64,000 nt of DNA from Ampelocalamus luodianensis (GCA_036346255.1 JAYEVH010000044.1:62001-126000); one strand, 5' to 3'; counted from the first letter of the stretch, positions 1 through 11,731 are shown. Translations and numbers: made by a program. Notes: a model not told the origin generated them from the letters alone.

Positions 1-345
1 CGATTTAGGACACTGATTAGTAGTGCTATCATTTAACTCCCAGTTGGTTGCCGATGGGTTATGGGGCATACCACTACTGGTCTTTTGGTTTATTTACTTG
101 TTTCGCTGCTACTTAATACTCTTATTTGAATTTGGCGGTCGGCGTTTGTATTCGTTGTAGACTTAAACTATATTGTTGTCTTTTGGACTATTGATGTATG
201 TTTGTTGTATGGATGTGATCAACGTTGTATGAGTATGAGTATATTGGTCGCTGATCTTGGGAACCAATATAAGTCATGCTCGCTGTTCATGGTTTCATAT
301 TTAACTCACTAAGTGTAGTGCTTGGCTTGTTGGAGAACCGGCAAT
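1..345 (+). repeat. 3'-terminal fragment of a Ty3/gypsy LTR
   Basis: The segment runs parallel to the last 350 bases of the LTR at 52648-57274: both have a TTGGTTGC box, a stretch ending GGCGGTCGGC or GGCCGATCGG, then a TGTATGGATGTGAT box and a block reading CTGATC-TTGGGA. It has no coding capacity. The window edge removes its 5' part, and the exact 3' end of the LTR is not visible, so the boundary is approximate. Confidence 0.6.
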
Positions 346-873
346 CATGTAGTGCTCGCAGAGGAGCGGCGCGCATGATCGTCGGGGCTCTAGTTTTCGA
401 TTAAGCCTCTCATTTAGACTGAGTTAAGTTGGAATCTATTCTTGGAGGTCGAGTTATGTCCTTAAGACCATGCTTAGTCTCGGTCTTATGGAGATAACCA
501 GGAGTCCCCACAATAGCAATGGATTATTTGATTGCGGACAATTATTTAGAGTGCCATGTAATTAGTAGATAAGTCCTATATGACGAGTTGATGGAATTGT
601 GCCTTCAATTGGATTAGTAGATAAATGATTATTAGTTGATCGTAGAAGCACATTTGTGATTTGATTGGTGGATGTCATGCACGACTAGTTGATGATATGG
701 ATATGAGTTGATTGATTAGTGAGCTATTAAGTGTTGGATATGCAATTAAATTGTAAAGCTCATTAGGTGTCGGTTAGTCAAATAAATCTCGATCGGTGGA
801 AATCTAGGTGTATCACGATTATCATGTACCGAGGTGAGACTAGTAGGGCTAGATAGTTAGTATTAGCTTAAAT
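346..873. repeat. AT-rich repeat-derived stretch containing a 160-bp segment shared with 28873-29029
   Basis: Bases about 357-520 are roughly 90 percent identical by eye to 28873-29029, sharing for example GCGCATGATCGTCGGGGC and GTTAAGTTGGAATCTATT. The remainder (520-873) is AT-rich with recurring GATTAGTAGAT-like words and no open frame worth calling. It is probably LTR-derived, but I cannot place it in a complete element. Confidence 0.5.
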
Positions 874-1594
874 AGTCTTGTAACATCCCAAAATCCATAT
901 TTTGGGAATACATAATATAAATGCATTAGGAAAAACCCTTTGATCATTTTTGCTTGTGAAAATCTATTCATATTTGAATTTGAAACCTTGTTTAAAAATA
1001 AATCATGAAATACAAGCAAACATGCACTCAAAAAAATTATATAATAATAATAATATGGGAAAAATTTTCTAGGCATAATCTCCCAGGAAAAACTTACTAA
1101 ACAAATTATGTTAAACTTTGTTAAGAAAAACAAATATAGTCACATAAGAACAGAAAATTACATGAATTTTTGAGAAATTCATATAAGAGATAAACTCCTG
1201 AGAAATTTACCAAAGGAATAGAATTAGATTTGAAGTCCCCACAAAAAATTTCATAAAATTTAGACCTCATTTGAGTGGTATAAAAATTTGGCAAACAAAT
1301 CAGCCGAAATTCAAAACCTAAACCTAACTCTGTTTCTCTGGCAAGTGGGCCCCATAGGCAGGTGCTTCGTCCCCCTCGGTTCGCCGAGTGCCAGCGCACA
1401 ATCACGACCGCGTCACCGTGTGCCCGTGGCTTTGCCTCATCGCCACCGGTTTCCACCGTCCAGCCGCCCCTGTCAACTCCCGGTCGCCTCACCCATGCCC
1501 ATTTGCACCCCATCCCTGCCCATACACTCAAGGACATCACCAACTTTTCCCACCAGTGCCCGAGCTCTCCCTCACTTTTCTCTACCCCTCCTTC

Positions 1595-1600
1595 TATAAA
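1595..1600 (+). promoter_or_regulatory. TATA box of LTR A
   Basis: TATAAA lies 716 bases into the LTR, downstream of a C-rich leader-proximal stretch. The related LTRs C, D1 and D2 have TATA boxes at nearly the same offset (751-811), which supports it as the U3 promoter element. Confidence 0.6.
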
Positions 1601-2640
1601 AAGCTATCTGAGCTCTATTCTATTCTTTCCTCACCACCGCACTTCTCCTCCCTTTCCCCTCTTCATTCGAGCTCAAACACACGAGAGCTTTTCCACCGTT
1701 CAAAGGGTTTCCCTTTGCTTTGATCATGTCATATTGTGTTCAGGCATCTTCAAACTTTCCCCTCACTTGATTTCATCGTTGGTCCACAAGAGCCTGAATC
1801 GCTACTTCTTGCTCGTCTCTAGCCAACACCACTTTGCCTTCATCGCCATTCCTTCCTCGGTGAACCTCAAGCCAATTCCTCACCAAGAGCACCAGGAGCA
1901 TCTTCAAACTTCCCCAACCATCGAATGACACTCTCCCTTGCCCGAACATCTTCTCCACGTGAAGCTCCTAGTGCGCCACTTGTTCTTCATCGATGATACT
2001 CGGCCACCTCCTTCACTCGCGTCATTCGGTATACCCTAGTACCTCATAGATGCTCATGCATGTGATCTTTAGTTAGGAGCATTGATGGTTTCGACGTTCG
2101 TTTGTAGCCGCAACATCATTGCCGCTCTTCTCTAGTCGTGCGTCGTCGCGTCGGGCCACCCGAGCCTTCGTCGTCGGTTCCTTAGATGCGCAAAGTGCGG
2201 GAACCCATTCAGGTATTCCTCGGCACGCTAAGCGCCACCGCGTCGGTGACAAGCGTGACCGTGAGCACCCGAGCATCTCTATTTTGTTAGAAAACCGGCG
2301 ATTCTTGTTGTCGCGTAATTAAAACAAAATCACTGGTTGTTTAGGGTTAATCATTGCTTAACTACTAAGTTAACGGCGCTTTGTGAGTATGACATGCGGG
2401 CCTCAAATAGAAACCGGGAGCATTAATGCCGAGTTTCATGCCAAGTCAGGATGCGCGGGCCCAAAAGCGATAAGTGTGCGATAAACCTAGCCCATGGACC
2501 GTGGACCGGTGCATAAGTGTCAGTCCATACACTGTTCTCCTAAACCGAGTCACTGACAAGTGGACCGCACTTGTCGAGTTAAAGAAAAATCAAAAGAAAA
2601 TAAAAGGTACGCTTTTAGTTTGAGGAGTGTACATGCGAGG

Positions 2641-2671
2641 GAATACACTTTCTCTATTGGAAAGCGTATTT
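2641..2671 (+). other. Stem-loop in LTR A leader (GAATAC..CTTTC type)
   Basis: GAATACACTTTC at the left can pair with GAAAGCGTATTT at the right (10 of 12 positions) around a short loop. The same hairpin recurs at the corresponding place in D2 (50344) and LTR E (54499). Confidence 0.5.
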
Positions 2672-3806
2672 CGCATTTTCTCTGGAATTTCCAAATCGAA
2701 AAGAATTCAAACCTTAATATCTTTTGCATAAAACTTAAAATTGAATGATTTTTTGTTTATAAATTCATCTAAAATCATGAACTACTAGAATATGTAAAAA
2801 TATTTAATTTTTATCATTTGTTGAATTTATTGGTGTTATTTAATTCATTTAGGCTCTTTTTGAATTAGGCGTCGATTACTCAAGTGATTATTTCGATGAC
2901 CAACCATCCATATATTCGAATAGTAAGAGCAAGACAAGCACCTCCTTTGATCATGTTGATCCTAGTATTTTACTTGTTGTAATTTGTTTTGCAAAATCTA
3001 TTTTGCATGTGTGTATGTTTGGTATGAAAAATACTATGATTGGAAAATCGGTAGTTGTAAATCCTATTTGCTACATATATCTCCTTTGAATATTGATCCT
3101 TTCTTGTTGTAGCTTTTATTATATGGGTTAGACAATATATAATGTCATTTGGAAATTTTTGAGTGCGAATATCACACGTTGCTCTTTAGACGATAGATTT
3201 CTTTGAAAATTTATAAAAAGGACAATATGGTTAATTGTGAATTTGGGAGATTTTGAAAAATATCCAAAGGGATGTACCTCTATTATTTTGTATGAAAATA
3301 AAATGAAAAACCTATTTTCTAGGCGAGCTAGTTATAATATATTCGAGAAAGTGAGAGTGTGACTTACTCATAGATGAGGAGATCCTCGCTTGGTGGTCGA
3401 TTAAGGATTGAAGCCGTAACTCCAAGACTAAGACCTAAATGTACAACCATATGTGCTAGTATAGGATAGCCATAGCCAACTAAGTCATTGAAAAACTATC
3501 CTTGCATGTAGGTAGGCCATAGAGTGTGGGCATAGCAGGGTAGGCATGTTGAAGGGCTCCCTTCACCAAGGTGTTGGGCACAAAGCTTGCCAACACAACT
3601 ATGAGTGCCTCAGCGAGACGGGTATACCCGGTAAAGTGTAAAAATGTAGCACTACGGCGGGTATACTCGGGTAAAGTGAGGGCATTCATTGGCCTAGTGC
3701 AAGGATAGGACTAAGTGATGTAAAGGTTGCATCACGTGTTCTAGGCGCTTACCTACGATAGTGGCGGTGGTATAGAGACTTCGTGTACTATGGGTAAGTT
3801 GTACAC

Positions 3807-3860
3807 CTCTATAGAGTGTAAATCTATTTAAATAGCCGTGCTCGCATGATCATGGCGTGC
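3807..3860 (+). other. Palindrome cassette of LTR A
   Basis: Consecutive palindromes CTCTATAGAG (3807-3816) and CTATTTAAATAG (3824-3835) are followed by an imperfect hairpin around ATGATCAT ending near 3860. The same order is kept in six other LTRs in the window with different palindrome centres. Confidence 0.7.
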
Positions 3861-4655
3861 TTAGTTCGATTGGTATGGTTGTAGTGTTGATTTTCAAAAG
3901 CTGTTTTATGGGAAAACATGGGTAATGACTTGCGGGTTTAGTTTTTATTGAGTTAAGCTGTCATGTCTATGACTAAACATGAAATATGGCTCGCAACCAA
4001 GGAGGGTTGCGAGTTGTTGTCATACTTCTTTTGTGCTCGTAACCAAGAAGGGTCATGATATGTTATTATTTGTTTAGTTTTTACTTACTATTCTGTATCT
4101 ATTTAACTACTCTTACAAATTCATTGCAAATTACTACATATGAATATTGCAATAAAAATGGCTTTAAGCAAAGTAACTTGTAAGTACTGACCTCATCCTT
4201 TGATAGCCTTGCATTTAATATAAATTTTGCGATATACTACAAGTCTTCTTGATCGCATTGTACTCGATCTTGCTAATGTTATTGTTCGAGTTCAAAGATG
4301 AACCAACGCTAGACGACACATTATTTGCACTCAGAATGGCGGGTTGGTGTGGGTCTATCTAGGTCTTGTTTCTTGTCGGTTGCTGAGGGATTGGATGGGC
4401 ATGCCACTAGAATTTTGCTACTTTTATTACTTCTTCCATTTGCTACTTTTACTCGAAGATGATTGCTTTTATTTGGCGGTCGGCCGTTGTTGTAATAACT
4501 TTACCGCTTAAGTTTAGTACTCTTTGCTTACTTTTGTATGTGAATGCATGGATGTGAATGCCAAATGTTGTAAATGTGTGTACTAGCCATGATCATGTGG
4601 TTGTGCGGTATACACATAGGGACTTGGTATTCCACGTCAGGGCTCCGACAAGTCT

Positions 4656-4810
4656 AGTGGAAAATGATTGATGGATTTAGTCATGGTCATATGCCCATAA
4701 GTTAGTGGATTTCATACAATTATCAAATGGGTTGTATAGATAGAAGATCGTGAGTCTGGACATTATTTGTTGGATTGACTACCTTGATTATGCCTTAGTG
4801 GATGTTAGTA
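4656..4810. other. Short interval with no recognisable feature
   Basis: This is the right-hand flank of solo LTR A before the next LTR similarity begins. It probably continues the element that A inserted into (compare 520-873), but nothing in it is diagnostic. Confidence 0.4.
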
Positions 4811-6635
4811 CGGGAATATGCAAAAATATTTTGATTTGCTTGCTATTGAATTTATTTTTTCGTGTGTGATTTATTCTCGGTTCTTTTGAATAGACGCCGG
4901 AGTTCGCGAGCGAACTTAATGACGATCAAGTGACCTCACTCTCTGAACAATATGGGCAAGGCAAATATCTCCCTTGATCGTGTTGATCTCACTATTTTAC
5001 TTACTGTACTTTGTTTTGCAAAATCTATTATGCATGTGTATATGTTTGTATGAAAAATGCTATGTTTGGGAAGTTGGTAGTTGTAAATCCTATTCGATGC
5101 ATATATCTCCTTGAAAATTGATGTCTTACTGTTGTAGACATTAGGATATGGGTTAGATAATATATATTGTCAATTGAGTTTTCAAGTGCGATTATCGCAC
5201 AACTGCTAAATAGTGCGATAGATTTTTCCTACAAGTATTAAAAGGATATTATGATAAAAATGAAATAGGGAGTTTTATGAAAAATGTCCAGAGGGGGGGG
5301 GTACCTCTGTAATTTTGTATAAAAAATAAAAAAAACCTAGTTTTTATCGCGGGCGAGTTATATTATTCTGAGAAGAGTGAGGGGTGTACCTCACTAGTAG
5401 ATAGGGGATTCTGCTTGAGGTCAATTAAGTACGGACCTTGACAACTCCAATCTAAGACCGAGCGTATAACCATATGTGTCGGTATGGGACGGGTTTAGCT
5501 AATTAAGTCATTGAAAACTAGCCTTGCGTAGGTAGGCGTAGAGTGCGGGCAAAATCGAATGTCTTGGTATGTTGAAGGGCTCCCTTCACCAAGGCGTTGG
5601 GAACAAAGTTTGCCGACACAACTACGAATGCCTCACTTGACGGGGGTGTACCTGGGTAAGTGAGGATGAATATTCACTAGGCTAGTGCAAGGATAGGACT
5701 AGATAACGTAAAGCTTGACACATGCTCTGGGCGATTACCTACGATAGTGGCGATGGTATCGACGGATGCCAAGCAAACTAGAGAATTCATGTACTATAGG
5801 TAAAGTTGTACACCTCTTGAGTGTAAATCTATTTAAATAGTTGTGCTCGCGGTCATAAGTATGCTTAGTGCGGATGGTATGAGTTTAGTTTTGATTTTCA
5901 CAAAAAACCATTTTTATTGGTAAAACATGGGTAATGACTTGTGGTTTTTATTTGATTAAGCGCCATATCTATGGTGAGCATGAAATGTTGCTCGCAACCG
6001 AGGAGGTTGTGAGTTGTTGTTATTTTGTTGTTTGCAACCGAGGAGGGTTTGCGGTGTTGATATTATTTATTCCGTTTCTTCCTTCTTGTCTTGTACTTAT
6101 TTAAACTGCTCTTTTAAACTTTTCGTTTGCAAAATACTATGTAATGATATTGCAAATAAAATCTGCTTATTGCAAAATAACTTGTCGAGTAGAACCTCAT
6201 CCTTTGATAGCCTTGCATTTATATAAACTTTGCGATATATTATAAGTCTTCTTGAGTCGCATTGTACTCAATCTTGCTTAAATTATTGTTTAGAGTATGA
6301 ATGTGAACCAGTTTGGATGATGACGAATCTTTCTAAAGCTTAATCTTTGTCGGTTGCTGTGGGATTGGATGGGGCATCTTCTTTGGATCACTTTGGTTTA
6401 TTTACTATGCTTTCCGCTATACTCTGTTGTTTACGTGAGCTTTATCGGCGGTGGGCTTTTGTAATGAAAAATTTGCTATGTATCGTTTAAGATTAAGACC
6501 TTTTGTAATCTTGTTGTATGTATGAAATGTGTATGGATGTGATTATCAATGTTGTAAATGTGTGTACTAGTCACGATCATAGGACTAGTACGGTATACAC
6601 CACGAGGCTTGGGTATTCAAAGCCGGGGTTTGACT
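4811..6635 (+). repeat. 3' half of a gypsy LTR (fragment B, same family as LTR A)
   Basis: From AATATGCAAAAATATTTTGA onward the sequence tracks LTR A from about 2785 to its end: a CAAGGCAAATATCTCCCTTGATC box, the TCCCTTCACCAAGGCGTTGGG box, the palindrome cassette near 5814, GCTCGCAACCGAGGAGG boxes, and a terminal GGGTATTC..GGGGTTTGAC. The 5' promoter half is missing. It is a truncated LTR with no coding capacity. Confidence 0.8.
5814..5862 (+). other. Palindrome cassette of LTR fragment B
   Basis: CTCTTGAG (reduced arms, 5814-5821) is followed by a perfect CTATTTAAATAG (5829-5840) and the GCTCGCGGTCAT segment. It is the same arrangement as in LTR A. Confidence 0.6.
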
Positions 6636-7123
6636 AATTTGATCTTTTTAATTTAAAATCGAAAAAATCAAATTGGCCAAAATTTTCAATTTTCGGACAA
6701 ACAAGGCTTACCCCGTTTTTTTAAAAAAATCCGGTATGAAATCCCCGCCAAGTACCATGGCGCTCTTCTGCTTCAAGCAATGTATGGCTGTGTTGCATCA
6801 AGCATACATACAGATATTACACTATTTGTCTGCTTGGCTGTCGATTGCAAATCATGCAAACTTCACCGGTCATTAATTCCATCATGAAATCAAGCCACAA
6901 GTACGTGGAGCCGTCCCAGCGGCAACGATGGCAACCTGCATGCGGTCGCATCTGTCAATATGTGCTGCATGATCCGAAGAAGCAGGGCCAGAAATTCCCC
7001 GGCCTTCTCTTTCGCTGTTTTTTTCGGTGTAGCGAATCAGTGATCGATCGATGCGAGAAGCACCGGAGCTGAAGCTGTTTACGTGTTGGGTGCATGGCCA
7101 AGCGTGCTCTTCTCGCGCCATCG
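6636..7123. other. Non-repetitive intergenic stretch, nothing recognised
   Basis: About 490 bases without LTR hallmarks or a convincing gene. Small open frames on both strands lack any family motif. It could be old unique DNA between elements. Confidence 0.4.
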
Positions 7124-7126
7124 TAA

Positions 7127-7470
7127 GGGTATGCTCAATAATTTGTCTTTTAGGTTATCTTTAACACTCTCCATATCATTTTGAGATAATTTTAGAGACA
7201 ACTATTCTAATATATTGTCTCTTGAGTTGTCTCATTAAAGCCTTACAAACATTTAAGCTTTATATGAATTAAGTGCCTTGTTTCACGTGAATAAACAACG
7301 ATTACGCTTCAACAGTAAAAAACTTCGTCACTAGTGTCTTGTTTCACGTGATCGCCTGTTGCTTCGTGAGATAACGATCTCATTCTCTTCTCTTTCACTC
7401 TCCTCCACATCATTAGAAAACCTATGTAGTAACCTTAGAGACAGCTAAAGTGACACTATTGAAGATACCC
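7127..7470. mobile_element. Tourist-like MITE (PIF/Harbinger type), 344 bp
   Basis: The left end GGGTATGCTCAATA and the reverse complement of the right end, GGGTATCTTCAATA, match at 12 of 14 positions. Both ends are flanked by TAA (7124-7126 and 7471-7473), the 3-bp duplication typical of PIF/Harbinger elements. There is no coding capacity. Internal GTCTC/GAGAC words also pair across the element, so the transcript could fold on itself. Confidence 0.85.
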
Positions 7471-7473
7471 TAA

Positions 7474-8100
7474 TGTAGGTGAACGTCATGGCAGCAAACG
7501 ATTGAGATTGATGGATGGATTCTCTGCTTACATTTAATCGCAAATTTATGCAGAATTTTAAGACAGAGGTAGAACTAATACCGAAAATTATTCCTCCTTC
7601 GATCATGAGAGCTGTGCATGTTGGATAAAATTGTTGCGTGAGCTATGATCAAATAGATCAAATGTTGTGCCAAAGCTTCGGATGATTTGTTTCCCATCGG
7701 ACATCCTGGCGCTGGTGGCACGTTCTCATTTTCTTTTACATTCCATCTCGCGGTTTTGTTAGTTTAATTACTTCGGTACAAGGATTTGTCTCTCTGAGAC
7801 CATATTAGTGGATTGTGTTAGCATATCTGTCGCAATATAGCGAGCAAGATCAGTGCAGCTACCCTTCAGATGACAACAAAACTGTTGTTTTCTTAATAAC
7901 CAGTATCTGTACCATCCATTGCGATAACGAAAGGAAATGAAAATGTCTAGCAATATCAGAGCTTCAGAAAAAACAACAACAAAAACATCTCTATCACACT
8001 GTTTCCGTCCCTTTCTCGTCCGTGCATCCCAGGAGTTAATAAAATGCTGTTCCAAATTTTAATAGGTGGCCCAGTTGACCCGATCTGAACAAGTATAGGT
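7474..8100. other. Intergenic stretch with no supported gene
   Basis: There is no clear family signal on either strand. A 95-codon minus-strand frame (7768-8055) ends in a part that looks protein-like (..SCTDLARYIATDM..), but I recognise no domain and see no splice or promoter context, so I do not call it as a gene. Confidence 0.4.
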
Positions 8101-8214
8101 GAGCTTTGTGGTTGTGTAGTGTGAAGATCATGTTGGTGGAGACCACGTGGTATGGTTGAGCTTTGTGGTTGTGTAGTGTGAAGATCATGTGGGTGGAGAC
8201 CACGTGGTATGATT
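8101..8214 (+). repeat. 57-bp tandem duplication
   Basis: Two adjacent copies (8101-8157 and 8158-8214) begin GAGCTTTGTGGTTGTGTAG and end CCACGTGGTATG plus three bases; they differ at very few positions. Each copy contains CACGTG, a G-box core. The duplication overlaps the apparent 5' edge of the copia LTR that follows. Confidence 0.85.
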
Positions 8215-9749
8215 CTAATCTTAGTGTTGAACAATTGATATCGGTGTTGAGTTGTTTGGAGAGAAACCCTCGGTTTAGAAAATTATTGGATTTGGCCAAA
8301 GTTATAGAATTCAGTGCATAAATGTTGCATAATGCATATTTTGGTTAACGTGGATCAAGTTGGGAAAAACTTATGTCCGAAATCGATTTCTTGGTCTATT
8401 GTTATGTAAGGACGTTTGTAGTAAACTATGGTCAACGACGAGAATGATTGGGACTTGGCTAGGAGAGCTGAGGTCCAGAACGAGTAAAGATGTTGGGTAA
8501 AGTGGTTAGACCCAAGCATAGCACAAGATGGACAAAAATGATGAAGGAGAAGTCAGGTGCAGCGGGTTGCATCAAGTAGCTTAGGGTGGTGCAAGCGCCA
8601 AGGTGGTCGGTAGAAGTCGGATGAGAGTGACTTCTGGCATGAAGAAAACTATTGATGAACCTACGTGTCGCAAAGCATAAGATTGCTTCATGATGATTGG
8701 ACTCGGTCATAGAGAAGGATCAAGAAGTGGTATTTTGGTATATTTGCCAAAATACTGGGTTGGTAATCTTAAAAAAACATGGCGTAAAGGAGAAGCGGTT
8801 TAGATCAAGAGAATAAGAAGATCACTGAGAGCAGTTCGGGAGACCGGATCGTCATCCACTGAGAAAAGTGTAGGAGTGTAGACCCGTTTGTGTGTGGGCT
8901 TAATGGGTGTCTATTAGAGTTTTCTCTCTAGACATAGCCTCCACCACTACAAAAGGGTTGGTCCTGGATTTGCACAACCAAACTTTAGAAAGCCTAATTT
9001 GAGATTTGGGGAAGCGGAGAAAATAGAAGAGGTTAGGGCTTGAGTGATGAATTGAAAACTTAGGTGCTCATGAGTGACCTTTTGTACTCCATGGTGGAAT
9101 GCTTGTAAATCTATAATCCCTCTAATAAATCCAATCAACTTTGTCACAATAAGAGTTTATCTCTTGTTCTTGCTCTCTCTTTGGTGATTTTGAGTTTTTT
9201 TTTTGTGTTCTTGGGATTTTGCCTTGTTCTCTTGCTATGATCTAGCTTGCTAGGACTTATGTGATCTTAATCTTAGGTCATCTTAACCATCCTTCAACTA
9301 CAAGCAAGCCTTTGAATCAAGTTTAGGTTTTCTCCTGATTTTGAGCCATCTTGCCCTCAATTAAGAAATTTGTGTAACCTTGGCTATGGTTATCTCGATC
9401 GTTGACTGGAATAGGTTTATAACCTTCTTGTTGATCTATGTCTGAAATTTCAGAGAATTTGAATCACTAGATCAAAAGTTAGGTCAATTTGTGGATCATT
9501 CATCAAGCTAATTTCAGGCAACGATCAGACCAACATCGGCGGTCAGATCGGCCTTGGCTCAGCGATCAGGCTGGCAGAGGACGTTGAGGGCTGATCTTCT
9601 CGGTTTCAGCTCAAGTCTCCCGCTGTGATCTTAAGACCTTAATCTTCATATCTTCTCATAGCCATTGGAGAGAAAAGGTAGTTGAATATCAAGGTGAAAA
9701 AGAGTGGGCTCCTATTCATCCCCATTGTAGTTGCTATTGCGGTCCAACA
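8131..9749 (+). mobile_element. Probable 5' LTR of a copia element (start uncertain)
   Basis: The 3' end is firm: CCAACA at 9744-9749 is followed by a primer-binding site. The best matching start is TGTTGG at 8131, which makes a 6-bp terminal inverted repeat with CCAACA, but this lies inside a tandem repeat and may be coincidental; TGTTGA at 8228 is an alternative. An AATAAA at 9124-9129 could be the polyadenylation signal of the R region. No coding frame is supported inside. Confidence 0.55.
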
Positions 9750-9751
9750 AG

Positions 9752-9763
9752 TGGTATCATAGC
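9752..9763 (+). other. Primer-binding site of the copia element
   Basis: TGGTATCATAGC, two bases after the LTR end, differs at one position from TGGTATCAGAGC, the complement of the 3' end of initiator tRNA-Met used by most plant LTR retrotransposons. Confidence 0.8.
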
Positions 9764-9794
9764 CCAATTAGTCATACTTGATCTTAACTGGTCG

Positions 9795-9904
9795 ATGAAC
9801 ATGGCGACTGAAAAGTACTCCACCAAGCCTCATGTATTCGATGGACTCAAGTATGCCTATTAGTAGAACAGGATGCAAGTCTACCTTCAGACCGAAGGTC
9901 AAGC
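9795..9904 (+). pseudogene. Copia gag amino-terminal fragment
   Basis: Thirty bases after the primer site a frame opens with MNMATEKYSTKPHVFDGLKY. It continues, after an in-frame stop, with NRMQVYLQTEGQAV. The pattern of F-G, then W/Y..R-M, then YLQ..G is that of the start of Ty1/copia Gag, which forms the virus-like particle. It is cut at 9905, where a gypsy LTR begins. The matching downstream part is not next to it; an RT-RNase H piece of copia type lies at 30434, beyond the gypsy element G1. A deletion of the middle of the polyprotein, or two separate copia remnants, would explain this. Confidence 0.65.
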
Positions 9905-10766
9905 TGTCACAGCCTCAAATTCCATTAGTTGATTTATATGCATTTCATGAGCATGCATGTCAATTTTTGGATCATTGCACAAATTGTTGCATTGAAAAAT
10001 TTTAAATCAGAAGAAAACCTACAACTTAAAATGCAACTCCAAAAAGAAAACTGAAAATAATGCTTGTAAACATCTCTGTAAAATAATTTAATCAAATACT
10101 AGAATAATTATCATGAATTAATATGATTTTTACTAAATTTTTAGAGCTCAACTTGATATGGAGAAAAATCTATGTCCAATTAATAAGCATCACCTATAAA
10201 TGAATTTAGAATCAGAAAATAAATCATGAACAATGTATTTACAAAATTTATATGAGTTACTAATCATCTCAGTAGCATCTCGCAAAATTTTTAGATTTTT
10301 CCAAATTTTGTTGCTATTTTTAACTACCGGTCAAAGTATCAAAGTTTAAATTTAAAAATCAGTCAACTATTGGATTGTAGCGGCGGACCGAGCCATTTAC
10401 CTTGTAGTGGTGAGCCCAACTCGGTGACTCGATCGAACTAGGCGCTCATGACGCTTTCGAAGCGGGCGTGCGGTTTCACGGCCCGACCGGCGACCGGGCC
10501 CAATCGTCGACCTCATCTCCTCGTCTTCTCGCGGCGGCTCTAAGCGCATTGCGGTGAGGTGGCGTCACGCCCGTGCATTTCGATGCATGCTATGCCACGT
10601 AGCTTCACCGTTGATGACGCCGTTTGACCTAGTGGTGCCACGAATCAACTTTGTGTCAGTTGTAGTCGGGGAAGACCATCAAAACCACAACCTCATCCTC
10701 TCGGCCGCATAGATGAGCTCGACCATACCGTGTGTACACTTGAGGCATTTCTTCTCATTCTTGCAC
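9905..10766 (+). mobile_element. G1 5' LTR, left piece (TGTCACA family)
   Basis: It begins TGTCACAGCCTCAAATT and tracks the starts of the LTRs at 26675 (TGTCACATCCCCGAATT) and 52648 (TGTAGCATCCCCAAATT), including ATAATTATCATGAATTAATAT and a GC-rich U3 end. It is interrupted at 10767 by the G2 LTR, and LTR-like sequence resumes at 19628. Confidence 0.75.
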
Positions 10767-11718
10767 TGATGAGGATATCAAACCTAAGGATGCAACCACC
10801 GCTTCGACTGCTACTGCTGCATCCTCTACTTCAACAACATCTTCGCTAATAGGACTTTCGGCTAATGCAAGACCATATTACCCAATTGGGTCGAGCTACG
10901 TCTACATGCCATGGTGCTACATCTACATACCATGGTACTATGTCTACAAGCCATGGTGCTACTGCATGTGCCAAGCTGGATACGTTTTGGTCAGATCAAT
11001 TCGGAATCAGCCTGACAGCACCAACTTCAAACGGGCATAACTTTCACATACAGAGTCCATTGGAGGTCCACGAGTACTTGATTGAAAGCTTATTTCGTCC
11101 TCTTTCCAACGGATCCAGTCTCACCTTCAAATTCCTTCTAGACTGATCGCAATCATCTAAAGAAGGCGTCATATCACCTGTTTGGGCCAATCTGGGCTTT
11201 GTAATCGAACTCAACTTGGCCCATATACCGGCGGCCCACATAGAGGTGTGGTTACTGTTCACGTGAACAGTAACATGCGAGATTAGTCCCACCCCGCTAG
11301 TTCCTTTAGTTTTGTGGCTCCTCGTTCCCTATTTAAGGAGGTCGCACCCCCTCTAGTTTTCTTGGATTTTGTTTAGTTAAAAGTTAGCCTTGTTGGAACT
11401 TCGTGTATTGGCTTGTGTCGACTAGACCAACCATAATACTGCTTCAAAATCCCAACTTAATTCAATATTTCAATTCCTATTTGCAATTTCAGATTGTTTT
11501 ATCTTTTTCTTGCGTGCTTCTTCGGTGTATGCGAGAATCGACCTTCGTGGTCGGTCATCAGGAGTATTCGTGCGCGGTTGATAACGACTTGTCAATCGAT
11601 TCAGCGATTGCGTGGTTTGAGCCTTGCGTGTTCGTAGCGAGGATCGTGAGAGTTGGCGGCGCCTCGAACTTATCGTTCTCATCGAAAGATCGGGCCAACA
11701 ATCGGACCGGGTTCATCG
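10767..11718 (+). mobile_element. G2 5' LTR (952 bp)
   Basis: The start TGATGAGGATATC and the end GGTTCATC-G define an LTR closely similar along its length to 18680-19627. In the 3' copy the terminal TGATGA/TCATCA inverted repeat is perfect. A TATTTAAG box at 11330-11337 is a likely promoter. The first third preserves a decayed coding tail (see the reading frame across the polypurine tract). Confidence 0.88.
11330..11337 (+). promoter_or_regulatory. TATA-like box in G2 5' LTR
   Basis: TATTTAAG is followed by GGAGG and a C/T-rich start region; the same sequence is at 19239-19246 in the 3' LTR. Confidence 0.5.
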
Positions 11719-11719
11719 G

Positions 11720-11731
11720 TGGTATCGAGCT
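11720..11731 (+). other. G2 primer-binding site
   Basis: TGGTATCGAGCT lies one base after the LTR end and resembles the tRNA-Met complement TGGTATCAGAGC with a one-base deletion. It fixes the orientation and the 5' LTR boundary of G2. Confidence 0.7.

Larger units (their letters stand above)
879..4650 (+). mobile_element. Solo LTR A (Ty3/gypsy, TGTAACATCCC family) with AGTCT target duplication
   Basis: The LTR opens with TGTAACATCCCAAAATCC and closes with GGGCTCCGACA. The five bases before it (874-878) and after it (4651-4655) are both AGTCT, the target site duplication expected of a retroviral-type integrase. No internal region is present, so this is a solo LTR left by LTR-LTR recombination. 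A TATA box sits at 1595-1600. The following ~3 kb would be a long transcribed leader; the short open frames there are GC-rich leader artefacts. It is related to D1 (44019) and D2 (48478). Confidence 0.92.

Noticed and set aside
1288..1928. Overlapping Pro/Ser/His-rich open frames of up to 188 codons
   Set aside because: They lie in the GC-rich leader of solo LTR A just around the TATA box; D1 and D2 have equivalent frames (44524-45093, 49007-49273) that are not conserved as protein.
10865..11146. 93-codon frame repeated at 18778-19059
   Set aside because: It repeats because both are copies of the same LTR; the different, degenerate frame of the old coding tail overlaps it. Not a gene.
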